Positions 53,325-62,390 of a stretch of 64,000 nucleotides of DNA are shown here, one piece after another; position 1 is the first letter of the stretch, and the number at the start of each line of letters is the position of its first letter. The position numbers and the translations under genes were made by a program. The stretch comes from Rubrivivax sp. (GTDB lineage: Bacteria > Pseudomonadota > Gammaproteobacteria > Burkholderiales > Burkholderiaceae_C): assembly GCA_022842595.1 (NCBI GenBank), contig JALHPF010000009.1:62001-126000 (forward strand), given 5' to 3'. The notes under the pieces are model-generated. The model was given only the letters and a program-made list of their open reading frames with translations, was not told where the DNA came from and searched no databases.

Positions 53325-54161
53325 ATGACCACGCCATCGGCCCAGGGACTGGCCCAGCCATCGGCAAAGGCAGCCCCCGTCGCGCCGGCGCTGCCGCGCA
53401 CGCCCAGCCTGCGCCTGGACGGCCGGCGGGCGCTGGTCACCGGTGCTGGCCGCGGCCTGGGGCTGGCGTGTGCAGCCGCGTTGGCCGAGGCGGGTGCCGA
53501 GGTCTGGCTGGCTGCGCGCAGTGCCGGGGAAGTTCAGGCGGCGGCTGCGGCCCTGCGCGCGCGTGGCGACCGTGCCCATGCGCTGGTGCTGGACGTGACC
53601 GACACCGCCGCGGTGGAACGTGTCATCGGCCAGGTCACGGCCGCGCATGGCCCCTTCCAGGTGCTGGTGAACAACGCCGGCACCAACCGCCCCAGGCCTT
53701 TCGAAGATGTCACCGAAGACGACGTCGACACCCTGCTGGGGCTGAACACCAAGGCCGCGTTCTTCGTTGCCCGCATGGTGGCGCGCGGCCTGAAGGCCGC
53801 CGGGCTGCCCGGCAGCATCGTGCAGATGTCATCGCAGATGGGCCATGTCGGCGGCGCCGGGCGCAGCATCTACTGCGCCAGCAAACACGCCCTTGAAGGC
53901 ATGAGCAAGGCGCTGGCGCTCGAGCTGGGGCCGCATGGCGTGCGGGTCAACACCGTCTGCCCGACCTTCATCGACACCCCCATGACCCACGACTGGCTGG
54001 CCGCGCCCGCCTTCCGCCAGCAGGTGCTGGGCCAGATCGCGCTGGGGCGCGTGGGGCAGGTCGAAGACGTGATGGGCGCGGTGCTGTTCCTGGCCGGCGA
54101 TGCCGCCGCCCTGGTGACGGGTTCGGCACTGATGGTCGACGGGGGCTGGACCGCGTCATGA
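53325..54161 (+). CDS. short-chain dehydrogenase/reductase
   Basis: A classical SDR of 278 residues. The nucleotide-binding TGAGRGLGLACAAALAEAGA is preceded by about 30 unstructured residues (PSAKAAPVAPALPRTPS). NNAG is in LVNNAGTNRPRPFED, Ser in IVQMSSQMGHVGG, and the Tyr-x-x-x-Lys pair in SIYCASKHALEGM. The C-terminus ALVTGSALMVDGGWTAS is typical of gluconate 5-dehydrogenase/3-oxoacyl reductase-like enzymes. It is 26 bp after the HisD-like gene, the gap being a short direct repeat of GCCTAAAGCC, and overlaps the LacI gene by 4 bp. Confidence 0.9.
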   Translation: MTTPSAQGLAQPSAKAAPVAPALPRTPSLRLDGRRALVTGAGRGLGLACAAALAEAGAEVWLAARSAGEVQAAAAALRARGDRAHALVLDVTDTAAVERVIGQVTAAHGPFQVLVNNAGTNRPRPFEDVTEDDVDTLLGLNTKAAFFVARMVARGLKAAGLPGSIVQMSSQMGHVGGAGRSIYCASKHALEGMSKALALELGPHGVRVNTVCPTFIDTPMTHDWLAAPAFRQQVLGQIALGRVGQVEDVMGAVLFLAGDAAALVTGSALMVDGGWTAS

Positions 54162-55288
54162 TGGTCACCTTCAGAACTCCGCGCCGCCAGGCCCCCAACG
54201 TGAGCCCGCCCGTCTCTCCGCCCGTCTTTCCGCCCGTCCGCCCGTCCCTCAGCCCGCCCGTGATCCCGCCCTCAGGCAAGACCTCCGTCACCTCCATCGA
54301 CGTCGCCCGCCTGGCCGAGGTGTCGCAGTCGGCTGTCAGCCGCAGCTTCACGCCAGGCGCCAGCGTCGCGCCCGAAACCCGCGCCCGCGTGCTGGAAGCG
54401 GCGCGAAAGCTGGGCTACCGGCCCAACGCCATCGCCAGCACGCTGAGCACGCGTCGCAGCCGCATGATTGCGGTGGTGCTGTCGCACCTGCAGAACCAGT
54501 TCTACCCGGTGGTCATCGAGACCCTGTCGCAGCGCCTGCAGAAAGACGGCTACCACGTGCTGCTGTTCATCACCGAAACCGAGGACGCCGACGAACTGCT
54601 GGTCGAACTGCTGCGCTACCAGGTCGACGGCATCGTGATGGCGTCCACCCACCTCTCGTCGGGCCTGGCGCAGCAGATCGCCGACGCCCGCATTCCGGTG
54701 GTGATGTTCAACCGCACCAGCAGCAAGGGGCGCATCAGCACCGTCAGTTCCGACAACCACGGCGGTGGCCGCGCGGTGGCGCATTTCCTGGCCGATGGTG
54801 GCCACCGGCGCGTGGCCTACATCGCCGGCGCCGAAGACTCTTCGACCAACCACGACCGCGAAGAAGGGCTGCGTGCCGGGCTGGCCGAGCGCGGCTTGCG
54901 CGTGGTGGGCCGGGCGGTCGGCAACTATGAATTCGAACGTGCGGCCCTGGCCACGCAGGAACTCTTCGGCAGCCTGGTGTCCAGCCCGGAGCGGCCCGAC
55001 GCGCTGTTCGTCGCCAGCGATCACATGGCCTTCGCTGCCATCGACACCCTGCGCGGCGCCCTCGGCCTGCGTGTGCCCGAGGACGTGTCGGTCGTGGGTT
55101 TCGACAACGTGCCCCAGGCCGACTGGGGCGCCTACCGGCTGACGACGGTGGAGCAAAGCGCCGTGCCGATGATCGAAGCCACGGTGCAGATGCTGCTGCA
55201 GCAGCTGGAAGACGACGCGGTGACGCGCGACCACGTCGTCATACCCACCCATCTGGTGGTGCGCTCTTCGGCCAGGCTGCCAAGATGA
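54158..55288 (+). CDS. LacI-family transcriptional regulator
   Basis: A 376-residue regulator. The helix-turn-helix starts near residue 45 (TSIDVARLAEVSQSAVSRSFTPGASVAPETRARVLEAARKLGYRPN), followed by a periplasmic-binding-protein fold (IAVVLSHLQNQFYPVVIETL, VDGIVMASTHL, FNRTSSKGRISTVSSDNHGGGRAV, SVVGFDNVPQADWGAYRLTTVEQ). Before the HTH is an odd proline-rich tract with repeated PPV (residues 17-38). GTG codons at residues 15 and 35 could be the real start, although ATG 54158 forms a 4-bp overlap with the SDR stop. It probably represses this operon and the TonB unit through the palindromes at 50636 and 51941. Confidence 0.92.
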   Translation: MMVTFRTPRRQAPNVSPPVSPPVFPPVRPSLSPPVIPPSGKTSVTSIDVARLAEVSQSAVSRSFTPGASVAPETRARVLEAARKLGYRPNAIASTLSTRRSRMIAVVLSHLQNQFYPVVIETLSQRLQKDGYHVLLFITETEDADELLVELLRYQVDGIVMASTHLSSGLAQQIADARIPVVMFNRTSSKGRISTVSSDNHGGGRAVAHFLADGGHRRVAYIAGAEDSSTNHDREEGLRAGLAERGLRVVGRAVGNYEFERAALATQELFGSLVSSPERPDALFVASDHMAFAAIDTLRGALGLRVPEDVSVVGFDNVPQADWGAYRLTTVEQSAVPMIEATVQMLLQQLEDDAVTRDHVVIPTHLVVRSSARLPR

Positions 55289-56286
55289 ACGATGCCATGA
55301 AGGCTGCGACAGCGGCCCCTCTGCCAGGCTTCGACGCCGAATTCCACAGCCTGGACGACTACATCCGCGTCATCACCGCGCGCATCTGGGAAGGCCGGCA
55401 GATCGACAGCATCGCGCGTTACTACAGCGCCGATTGCGCCGTCATCACCCCCGGCGGCACCAGCCAGGGCGTGGACGCCGTGGTGCGCGGCACGCTGGAA
55501 ACCCTGCAGCAGTTTCCCGACCGGCGGCTGCTGTGTGAAGACATCGTCAGCGCTGGCGATGCGCATGCCGGCTTCCTCTCTTCCCACCGGATCGCGTCGA
55601 CGATGACGCACCTGGGTGACTCGGGCCCGGGCGGCTTCGGCAGCGCCACCGGCCGCCCCGTGCTCGTGCGCACCGTGGCCGACTGCGTGTGCATCGGCAA
55701 CCGCATCGTGCACGAATGGCTGGTGCGCGACCAGGGCGCCATGGCCCTGCAGCTGGGCAGCACGCCGCAGGAAACTGCCGGGCGCTGGCTCGCCGCCCGG
55801 GGCGCACCCAGCCTGCCGCTGTGGCAGCCACCGGCACCGGCGCATTGGCTGGACCCGATGCACGCCACCCCGGGCGCGCAACTGCTGGCCGACACCTACC
55901 GTGCGCTCTGGCGCGCAGACCTGGCGGTGCTGCAGCGCCATGCCGACGAGGCCATTGCCCTGCAGTTGCCCAACGGGCAGGCCGCCGTGGGCGTGGCGGC
56001 GGCCGAAGCCTTCTGGTTCGGCTACACGGCCGCCTTCAGTGGCGCGGCGCTGCACATCGACAGCCTGGCCGAACTTGTCGAGCCCGGCCGCACGCCGCGC
56101 GTGGCCATGCGCTGGCGCCTGGTGGGCCGGCACGGCGGCGGCGGGCGCTTCGGCGCGGCCAGCGGGCAGGCGGTGGAGATCCTCGGCATCACGCATGCCG
56201 AGGTCGACCACGCGCGCGGCCGCATCCTGCGCGAATGGGTGCTGGTGGACGAAGTCGCGCTGTGGATGCAGATCCTCGGCCGCTGA
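55285..56286 (+). CDS. double NTF2-fold (SnoaL-like) protein 2
   Basis: A 333-residue protein with two NTF2-like units: residues about 20-165 (DDYIRVITARIWEGRQIDSIARYYSADCAVITPGG, ADCVCIGNRIVHEWLVRD) and about 190-333 (LLADTYRALWRADLAVLQRHADEAIALQLPNGQAAVG, VAMRWRLVGRHGGGGRFGAASGQAVEILGITHAEV, ILREWVLVDEVALWMQI). The repeated pattern I(V/L)xEWLVxD/EWVLVDE at the end of each half suggests duplication. Overall sequence differs from the other double NTF2-fold protein in this cluster. Its ATG overlaps the LacI stop by 4 bp. Confidence 0.8.
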   Translation: MNDAMKAATAAPLPGFDAEFHSLDDYIRVITARIWEGRQIDSIARYYSADCAVITPGGTSQGVDAVVRGTLETLQQFPDRRLLCEDIVSAGDAHAGFLSSHRIASTMTHLGDSGPGGFGSATGRPVLVRTVADCVCIGNRIVHEWLVRDQGAMALQLGSTPQETAGRWLAARGAPSLPLWQPPAPAHWLDPMHATPGAQLLADTYRALWRADLAVLQRHADEAIALQLPNGQAAVGVAAAEAFWFGYTAAFSGAALHIDSLAELVEPGRTPRVAMRWRLVGRHGGGGRFGAASGQAVEILGITHAEVDHARGRILREWVLVDEVALWMQILGR

Positions 56287-56334
56287 GCCCCGGCGCGATC
56301 CAGTCAACCCGCAGCCGAACTCCGCCCCGACACG

Positions 56335-57411
56335 ATGGCCCGCATCCAGCTGAAGAACATCGCCAAGCGCTGGGGCGCGGCCACGGCCGTCGAGCCGATG
56401 TCGCTGGACATCGCCGACGGCGAATTCCTGGTGCTCCTGGGCCCCAGCGGCTGCGGCAAGACGACTACCATGCGCATGGTGGCCGGACTCGAGGACCCGA
56501 GCGATGGCGAGGTCTGGATCGGAGACCGCTGCGTCAACCGCCTGGAACCCAAGGACCGCGACGTGGCCATGGTGTTCCAGAGTTATGGCCTTTACCCCAA
56601 CATGACGGTGGCCGAGAACATCGGCTTCCCGCTGAAGATCCGCGGCCTGCCGGCGGCGCAGATCGGGCCTGCCGTTCACAAGGCGGCACAGCAGGTCGAA
56701 CTGATGGACTACCTGCATCGGCGGCCCAAGGAACTGTCGGGCGGTCAGCGCCAGCGTGTGGCCCTGGCGCGCGCCATCGTGCGCCAGCCGGCGGTGTTCC
56801 TGATGGACGAGCCGCTGAGCAACCTGGACGCCAAGCTGCGCGTCACCATGCGCGCCCACATCAAGCACCTGCACCACAGCCTGGGCGTGACCACCATCTA
56901 CGTCACCCACGACCAGATCGAGGCCATGACACTGGCCGACCGCGTGGTGGTGATGAGCCGCGCACGCATCCAGCAGATCGGCACGCCGCAGGACATCTAC
57001 GAGCGCCCGTCGAATCTTTTCGTGGCCGGCTTCATCGGTTCCCCGCCCATGAACCTGGTGCCAGGGCGTCTGGCCGGTGGCGTGTTCACCGCGCCGGGTG
57101 TCCGCATCGGGGGCTTCGATGCGCCCGATGTCGACCAGGTGGTGCTGGGCGTGCGCCCCGAGGACCTCACCGTGCTGGCCAGCGAAGACATCGACCGCGC
57201 CGCGCTGGCGGCCGAGGTGTTTGCCTTCGAGCTGACGGGTGACGCCACCCTGGTGACCATCCAGCTCGGCGAGCTGATGGTCACCGCCAAGGCCGGCAAG
57301 AGCTACCGCAGCGCCATGGGTGCACAGGCCGGCTTCATGGTGGATGCGTCGCGCTGCCACCTGTTCGACGCCCGGACCGAACTGCGCATCGCGCAGCGGG
57401 CTGCTGCATGA
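56335..57411 (+). CDS. CUT1-type ABC transporter ATP-binding protein (UgpC/MalK-like)
   Basis: A 358-residue ATPase with Walker A GPSGCGKTTTMRM, Q-loop VFQSYGLYPNMTVAEN, signature ELSGGQRQRVALARAI, Walker B FLMDEPLSNLDAKLR, switch His in YVTHDQIEAMTLADR, and the family NLFVAGFIGSPPMNLVPG. A C-terminal TOBE-like regulatory domain follows (VVLGVRPEDLTVL). These ATPases energise uptake of sugars, polyols or glycerol phosphates. It starts 48 bp after the NTF2-fold gene and overlaps the binding-protein gene by 4 bp. Confidence 0.93.
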   Translation: MARIQLKNIAKRWGAATAVEPMSLDIADGEFLVLLGPSGCGKTTTMRMVAGLEDPSDGEVWIGDRCVNRLEPKDRDVAMVFQSYGLYPNMTVAENIGFPLKIRGLPAAQIGPAVHKAAQQVELMDYLHRRPKELSGGQRQRVALARAIVRQPAVFLMDEPLSNLDAKLRVTMRAHIKHLHHSLGVTTIYVTHDQIEAMTLADRVVVMSRARIQQIGTPQDIYERPSNLFVAGFIGSPPMNLVPGRLAGGVFTAPGVRIGGFDAPDVDQVVLGVRPEDLTVLASEDIDRAALAAEVFAFELTGDATLVTIQLGELMVTAKAGKSYRSAMGAQAGFMVDASRCHLFDARTELRIAQRAAA

Positions 57412-58685
57412 CACTGCGGCGCCGCGCCCTCTTGCTGGCGGCAGCCGCCGCCCCGGCGGGCGCGCACCCTGGCGCGCGCGCTGCCGGCCTGGGCTGCCCG
57501 AACATCGGCGGCAGCGGTGAAGTGAACCTGGTGGGCAACAGTTTTCCGGCCGTGGCGCACATTGCCGCCATCGCCGAAGGCTGCGCACGCCCGGGCTTCA
57601 AGGTGGTGTTCAAGCTCACGCCACAGGCCCGTATCGAAACCGAGCAGGCCTTCGGTGCCGCAGGCCGCTCGCCCTTCGATGCGGCGGTGGTGTCGATGGC
57701 GGTGTTTGCCAATCTCTATGCGCGCCGCCAGCTGCAGCCGCTGTCCGACCTGGTGCAGAAGTTCGGCCCGCGCTACCGGCTGGAAGAGAAGATGCTGGTG
57801 CGCGTGGACGGCGAGGTCATGGCCATCGCCTTCATGCAGAACACGCAGAACCTCTACTACCGCGCCGACCTTTTCGCCAGGCATCGCCTGGCCGTGCCCA
57901 CCGACTACGCACAGATGGTGCAGGCCGCCGCCGTGCTGCAGCGCCAGGAACCCAGCATCACCTTCCCCATCGCCCAGGGTTTCGCCAAGGGTTTTGACGG
58001 CGGCACCGAGTTCACCAACATCCTGGCCAGCCTGGGTGGGCGCTTCTTCCAGCCCGGTGGCGCGCTGCCGGCCTTCAACGGTGCCGAAGGAGTGCAGGCC
58101 ATTGGCATCATGCGCTCGCTGATGCCCTACATGACGCCCAATCTGTTGGCCAGCAATGCCGACGACGTGGTCAACCAGTTCCAGCAAGGCAAGGCGGCGA
58201 TGGGCGTGTTGTGGGCCAGCCGGGCCTCGCGCATGGACGACGCGGCCGCTTCCAGGGTCGTTGGCCAGATGCAGTTCGCCGCGGCGCCGGCCGCACGCCC
58301 CGGCGGGCGCAGCGCTGCGCATCTGTGGTGGGACGCGATGGTGCTGCCGCGCAACAACCCGCGCCAGCGCGAAGCCACCTTCCATGTGCTGATGGAGGGT
58401 TTGAGCGAGGCCGCGGTGAAGAGCGGCAACGACCTCGGCATCTGGGTGCGCTCGGTCTACGACCCCGGGCGCTTCGGCACGGGGGTGGGCCTGGCGCAGA
58501 AAGCGGGCGCGCCGGTCTGGCCGAGCGAGCCCTTCTTCAGCCTGGCCCATGCCGAAGTGGGCAAGCTGCTGCCCGAAGCGCTGGCTGGCGAACGCGCGCC
58601 CCAGGCCGTGCTCGACGCGGCGGCGGCCGCCTACCTGCGCTCGGCCACCGAAAAAGGCTTCGTCAGGCGCGGGGCTGGCGCATGA
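57408..58685 (+). CDS. extracellular solute-binding protein, family 1
   Basis: A 425-residue periplasmic binding protein. The N-terminus TLRRRALLLAAAAAPAGAHPGARA is a signal peptide with an arginine run, Tat-like but without a full consensus. Family segments: EQAFGAAGRSPFDAAVVSMAVFANLYARRQLQPL, FMQNTQNLYYRADLFARHRLAVPTDYAQMVQAA, FNGAEGVQAIGIM and GKAAMGVLWASRA. The Trp and Tyr content of the presumed cleft (HLWWDAMVLPRNN) fits a carbohydrate-like ligand. It overlaps the ATPase and the first permease genes by 4 bp each. Confidence 0.9.
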   Translation: MTLRRRALLLAAAAAPAGAHPGARAAGLGCPNIGGSGEVNLVGNSFPAVAHIAAIAEGCARPGFKVVFKLTPQARIETEQAFGAAGRSPFDAAVVSMAVFANLYARRQLQPLSDLVQKFGPRYRLEEKMLVRVDGEVMAIAFMQNTQNLYYRADLFARHRLAVPTDYAQMVQAAAVLQRQEPSITFPIAQGFAKGFDGGTEFTNILASLGGRFFQPGGALPAFNGAEGVQAIGIMRSLMPYMTPNLLASNADDVVNQFQQGKAAMGVLWASRASRMDDAAASRVVGQMQFAAAPAARPGGRSAAHLWWDAMVLPRNNPRQREATFHVLMEGLSEAAVKSGNDLGIWVRSVYDPGRFGTGVGLAQKAGAPVWPSEPFFSLAHAEVGKLLPEALAGERAPQAVLDAAAAAYLRSATEKGFVRRGAGA

Positions 58686-59698
58686 AGCTGCGCAGCTTCG
58701 CCGGCTTCGTCGGGCCTTCGGTGTTCCTGATGCTGGCCCTGTTGGCGCTGCCCATGGTGATGACGGCGGTGCTGTCGGTGCGCAACTGCGCGCTGGAGAT
58801 GGAACTCGTCACCCTGCAGCAGACCGGCCCCTTTGGCGCGCACGAGGTGACCACCCAACGCGCCAAGGTCGACGCCAGCGGCCAGGCCGTGCAGACCTGC
58901 GAGTGGGTGGGCCTGGCGTACTACCGCAAGGTGCTGGGTCTGGAAGAGGCTGCCGCTGGTGCCCCTGGTGCTGCTGGTGCCCCTGGTGCCGTGCCATCGC
59001 AGGCCGGCGAGCCCACGGAGTTTTTCTCGGCGCTGCGTTTCACCTTGCTCTACATCGCGGCCACCACGCCCTTCGTGCTGGGCGGCGGCCTGGCGCTGGC
59101 GCTGGCCATGAACCGCGTCACGCAAAGGCTCAAGGCGGTGTTCATCGCGGCTTCGCTGCTGCCCTTCATCATCACGCCGGTGGTGGGTGCGCTGGCCATC
59201 AAATGGCTGTTCCGCGACAACGGGCTGGTGCCGCATGTGCTGGGCGGCATGGGCATCCAGGTGTTCTGGATGGCACAGGCCTGGTCGGCACAGCTGCTGG
59301 TAATTCTCTACGGCATCTGGCATGTGCTGCCCTTTGCCTTCATCGTGTTCTATGCCGGCTTGCAGGGCGTGCCGCAGGACGCGCTGGAAGCCGCCACCAT
59401 CGACGGCGCCTCGAACTGGCAGAAGCTGCGCTACGTGACGCTGCCGCACCTGATGCCGCTCGTGGTGTTCGTTCTGATGATGCACCTGATGGACGCCTAC
59501 CGCGTCTTCGAGCCGGTGATGGTGCTGACACAAGGCGCCTTCACCACCAGCGTGCAATACCTCACCTACCACGTGCTGCTGCAGGAAGACAACCCGTACA
59601 AGGCCAGCGCGGCCTCGGTGTTGACAATCGTCGGCATTGCACTGCTGCTCATTCCCTTGCTGCGCAAGACCTGGCGCGAGCAGAGGCAGGGGCACTGA
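58682..59698 (+). CDS. CUT1-type ABC transporter permease (MalF/UgpA-like)
   Basis: A 338-residue inner-membrane permease. After the first helix (FVGPSVFLMLALLALPMVMTAVLSV) there is a periplasmic loop of about 85 residues with a collagen-like run (GAPGAAGAPGAVP), then the remaining helices and the EAA loop DALEAATIDGASNWQKLRYVTLPHLMPLV. The coding sequence of the run is itself a short repeat (ggtgcccctggtgct twice), liable to length changes. Works with the next gene as a heterodimer. Confidence 0.92.
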   Translation: MKLRSFAGFVGPSVFLMLALLALPMVMTAVLSVRNCALEMELVTLQQTGPFGAHEVTTQRAKVDASGQAVQTCEWVGLAYYRKVLGLEEAAAGAPGAAGAPGAVPSQAGEPTEFFSALRFTLLYIAATTPFVLGGGLALALAMNRVTQRLKAVFIAASLLPFIITPVVGALAIKWLFRDNGLVPHVLGGMGIQVFWMAQAWSAQLLVILYGIWHVLPFAFIVFYAGLQGVPQDALEAATIDGASNWQKLRYVTLPHLMPLVVFVLMMHLMDAYRVFEPVMVLTQGAFTTSVQYLTYHVLLQEDNPYKASAASVLTIVGIALLLIPLLRKTWREQRQGH

Positions 59699-60526
59699 AT
59701 GCGCAAGTCACCGCTTGGCCAGACGCTGATGTATGCCGGCCTGACGGTGTGGCTGGTGCTGGCCGCGCTGCCCGTGTTGTGGACGGTGGTGATCTCGCTG
59801 CGCAGCTATGTCGACGCCTTTTCCGCGCCGCTGAAGTGGCTGGCACCCGTCACGCTGGAGAACTACCGCAGCCTGTGGATCGACCGCGAGTTCTATCGCA
59901 ACTTCACCAATACGGCCGTGGTCACGCTGGGCACGGTGGGCATCTCGCTCACCGTCGGTTGCCTGGCGGGCTACGCCTTGTCGCGCTACCGCGGCAGCCT
60001 GGGTTTCTGGCTGCTGTTGATCGCGCTGGTGTTCCGCGCCCTGCCGCACTCGACGCTGCTGCCCAGCTTCCAGGCGCTGTTCGACGCCATCGGCCTGCGC
60101 AACACCACGCTCAGCCTGATCCTCGTGCTGGTGGCCATCAACCAGCCGTTCACCATCTGGATGCTGCGCAGCTTCTTCGCGGGCATCCCGCAGGAGCTGG
60201 ACGAAGCTGCCATGGTGGACGGCTGCACGCGCCTGCAGGCCTTCAGGCGCGTCATCATCCCGGTGATGTGGCCTGGCGTGGTGACCACGGGCCTGTTCAG
60301 CTTCCTGTTGGCCTACAACGACTTCATGCTCAGCTCGGCCCTGACCAACGCCGACAGGATGACCATGCCCGCGGCCATTGCCGGCGCCATCACCGCCGAG
60401 AGCGACACCTTGCTGATGCAGGGCGTGGCCGGGGCGGTGAGCATCACCATCCCGCTCATCATCCTGGTGGCGCTGTTCCAGAAGCAGATCGTCTCCGGGC
60501 TGACCCAGGGCGCCGTCAAAGGCTGA
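59699..60526 (+). CDS. CUT1-type ABC transporter permease (MalG/UgpE-like)
   Basis: A 275-residue permease of the MalG branch: LVLAALPVLWTVVISLRSYVDAFS, the NTAVVTLGTVGISLTVGCLAGYALSRYRG segment, and the EAA loop ELDEAAMVDGCTRLQAFRRVIIPVMWPGVV. It starts immediately after the stop of the previous gene with no spacer and completes the importer. The bicupin gene follows 17 bp later. Confidence 0.93.
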   Translation: MRKSPLGQTLMYAGLTVWLVLAALPVLWTVVISLRSYVDAFSAPLKWLAPVTLENYRSLWIDREFYRNFTNTAVVTLGTVGISLTVGCLAGYALSRYRGSLGFWLLLIALVFRALPHSTLLPSFQALFDAIGLRNTTLSLILVLVAINQPFTIWMLRSFFAGIPQELDEAAMVDGCTRLQAFRRVIIPVMWPGVVTTGLFSFLLAYNDFMLSSALTNADRMTMPAAIAGAITAESDTLLMQGVAGAVSITIPLIILVALFQKQIVSGLTQGAVKG

Positions 60527-60543
60527 ACCTTGCCACCAACACC

Positions 60544-61671
60544 ATGATCCTGACCCCAGCAGAACTGCAACGCCGCCACATCCGGCGCGCCCAATACGTT
60601 TCCTGCGACGACGCCTTCATCGACGTGCGCCTGCCCGGCAGCACGCCGAAGGAAAACTATTCCATCGTCGGCCCGGGCGTCACGCAGAACCCGAACCAGG
60701 TCGTCAACCTGCGCGAGCCGCATGGCTTCAACATCGGCGCTGCCGGGCTGGCGCCGGGCATCACCAACAACCTGCACCTGCACTTCACGTCCGAGGTCTT
60801 CATCGCCTGCGAAGGCCGATTCACGCTGCGCTGGGGCGCTGCGGGTGACGAGGGCGAAGCGGTGCTGGAAGCAGGCGACGTGATCTGCATGCCCACCTGG
60901 ATGTTCCGCGGCTTTTCCAACAGCGGCAGCCAACACGGTTTCCTGATGACGGTGCTGGGCGGCGACGACACCGGCGGCATCATCTGGAGCCCCGAGGTGA
61001 TGCGCCGCGCCCGCGCCACCGGGCTGTTCCTGGGCCGCGACAATCAGCTCATCGACGTGCCCGCAGGAAGCCCTGCGCCCCCCGAAGCCGAACTGCTGCC
61101 CTTGATGCCGGCCGCCGAGGTGGCCGCGCTGCGGCGCTGGTCGCCCGCGGAACTGATGGCCCGCTGCGTGAAGCCGGCGCAGCGCGACTTTCGCGGAGCC
61201 ACGCTGGATGGCGTGCTGCCAGGCCAGGCCTGGCAGCTGGCGCCGGTCATCGGCTGGGGCATCAGCCAGCACCGCGACCATCGCCCGGCCGTCACCGACC
61301 CCCAGGGTTTTTCGGTCGAATGGCTGAAGGTGCCGCCCGGGCAGCAGAGCGCGCCCTTCAGCCTGAAGGAAACCGCGGTGCTGATCCACGCCGACGGCCC
61401 CCTGGCCGTGGCCTTCAACGATGTCGCCGGGCGCGTGCAGGCCGAGCTGGGCGCCTGGGACACGCTGTCGATGCCGGCCGGCAGCACCCGCCAGTTCATC
61501 AACACCGGCCGCGAAGACGCACATGCGCTGCTGGTGGTGTGCGGCGATGCGCGCAAGACGCCGGCCTTCGACGCCAGCGTGCACCTGGCCGCCCGCCAGG
61601 CCGACACCACGCTCGACGCTGGTGGCCGCCTGGCCCGCCTGAGCCTGCTGCCACCGGCCATGAGGGTGTGA
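60544..61671 (+). CDS. bicupin-like protein
   Basis: A 375-residue protein with one clear cupin and a second weaker one. The first (about residues 65-150) has metal-binding HLHFTSEVFIACEGRFTLRWG (HxH-x4-E) and GDVICMPTWMFRGFSNSG. The second (about 255-350) has FSVEWLKVPPGQQSAPFSLKETAVLIHADGPLAV and DTLSMPAGSTRQFINTG, with fewer His residues. Layout and size recall gentisate dioxygenase-like bicupins, but the residues do not allow a reaction to be named. It lies between the importer and the hydrolase, overlapping the latter by 4 bp (GTGA), so a catabolic enzyme is likely. Confidence 0.8.
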   Translation: MILTPAELQRRHIRRAQYVSCDDAFIDVRLPGSTPKENYSIVGPGVTQNPNQVVNLREPHGFNIGAAGLAPGITNNLHLHFTSEVFIACEGRFTLRWGAAGDEGEAVLEAGDVICMPTWMFRGFSNSGSQHGFLMTVLGGDDTGGIIWSPEVMRRARATGLFLGRDNQLIDVPAGSPAPPEAELLPLMPAAEVAALRRWSPAELMARCVKPAQRDFRGATLDGVLPGQAWQLAPVIGWGISQHRDHRPAVTDPQGFSVEWLKVPPGQQSAPFSLKETAVLIHADGPLAVAFNDVAGRVQAELGAWDTLSMPAGSTRQFINTGREDAHALLVVCGDARKTPAFDASVHLAARQADTTLDAGGRLARLSLLPPAMRV

Positions 61672-62390
61672 CGCGATTGCCCGTCTTCGCGCTGCCCGGC
61701 ACCCTGCTGGACGGCCGCAGCCTGGCCGCGCTGCTGCCAGGCCGGGAAGCGCACACGCTGGTCCTGGGCGAAGCGCCGACGTTCGACGAGGAACTGGACC
61801 GCCTGGCCGAGCACGGCGCTGGGCCCGCCGTGTGGCTGGGCCATTCGCTCGGTGGCATCGTGGCAATGCACCTGGCGCTGCGCCACCCCGGCCGGGTGGC
61901 AGCGCTGCTGCTGCTGGCAGCCAACGCGCGCGGCGGCAGCGAAGGCCAGGAAGCCCGGCGCGCTGCCCATGCCGCGCAATGGGCGCGGGCGCAGCGCGAC
62001 GGCCTGGCCGCGCTGGCCCGCAGCAAGCTGGCCCCCAGCTATGGCCTCGAAGACATCTGCGACGACACGCTGCTGGCATCGCTGGCCGCGCAAGCCGAAG
62101 CGGTGGGCCTGCGCCGCTTCGAACACCAGCTGGCCTATGCGCGCCAGCGGCCTGGCCTGCGCTGGCCCAGGCGTGTGCTGAGCTGCCCCGTGCTGGCCCT
62201 GAGTGGCGAACTCGACACCCTGTGCCCACCGGCCGACAGCGACGAGATCACCCGCCTGGTCGAAGCGCCCGGGCGCGCCGTTCATCACATGTGCCCGGGC
62301 GCCGGCCATCTGTTCCCCATGCAGAAAACGTCCTGGGTGGCCGGCAGGATCGACGATTTCCTTCAATCCCAAGCGATGCACTCACCATGA
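61668..62390 (+). CDS. alpha/beta hydrolase
   Basis: A 240-residue alpha/beta hydrolase, probably an esterase or enol-lactonase. Nucleophile Ser is in VWLGHSLGGIVAMHLAL, the acid is likely Asp in LSGELDTLCPP, and His in CPGAGHLFPMQ. The oxyanion region is FALPGTLLDGRS. It starts at GTG 61668 and overlaps both neighbours by 4 bp. In this context it could open a lactone or cleave an ester formed upstream in the pathway. Confidence 0.87.
   Translation: MTRLPVFALPGTLLDGRSLAALLPGREAHTLVLGEAPTFDEELDRLAEHGAGPAVWLGHSLGGIVAMHLALRHPGRVAALLLLAANARGGSEGQEARRAAHAAQWARAQRDGLAALARSKLAPSYGLEDICDDTLLASLAAQAEAVGLRRFEHQLAYARQRPGLRWPRRVLSCPVLALSGELDTLCPPADSDEITRLVEAPGRAVHHMCPGAGHLFPMQKTSWVAGRIDDFLQSQAMHSP

Noticed and set aside
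58549..60540. Long plus-strand frame running through both CUT1 permease genes into the cupin
   Set aside because: The part before 60544 is a shadow of the permease genes with Arg/Gly/His-rich composition; the cupin starts at ATG 60544 after the permease stop.
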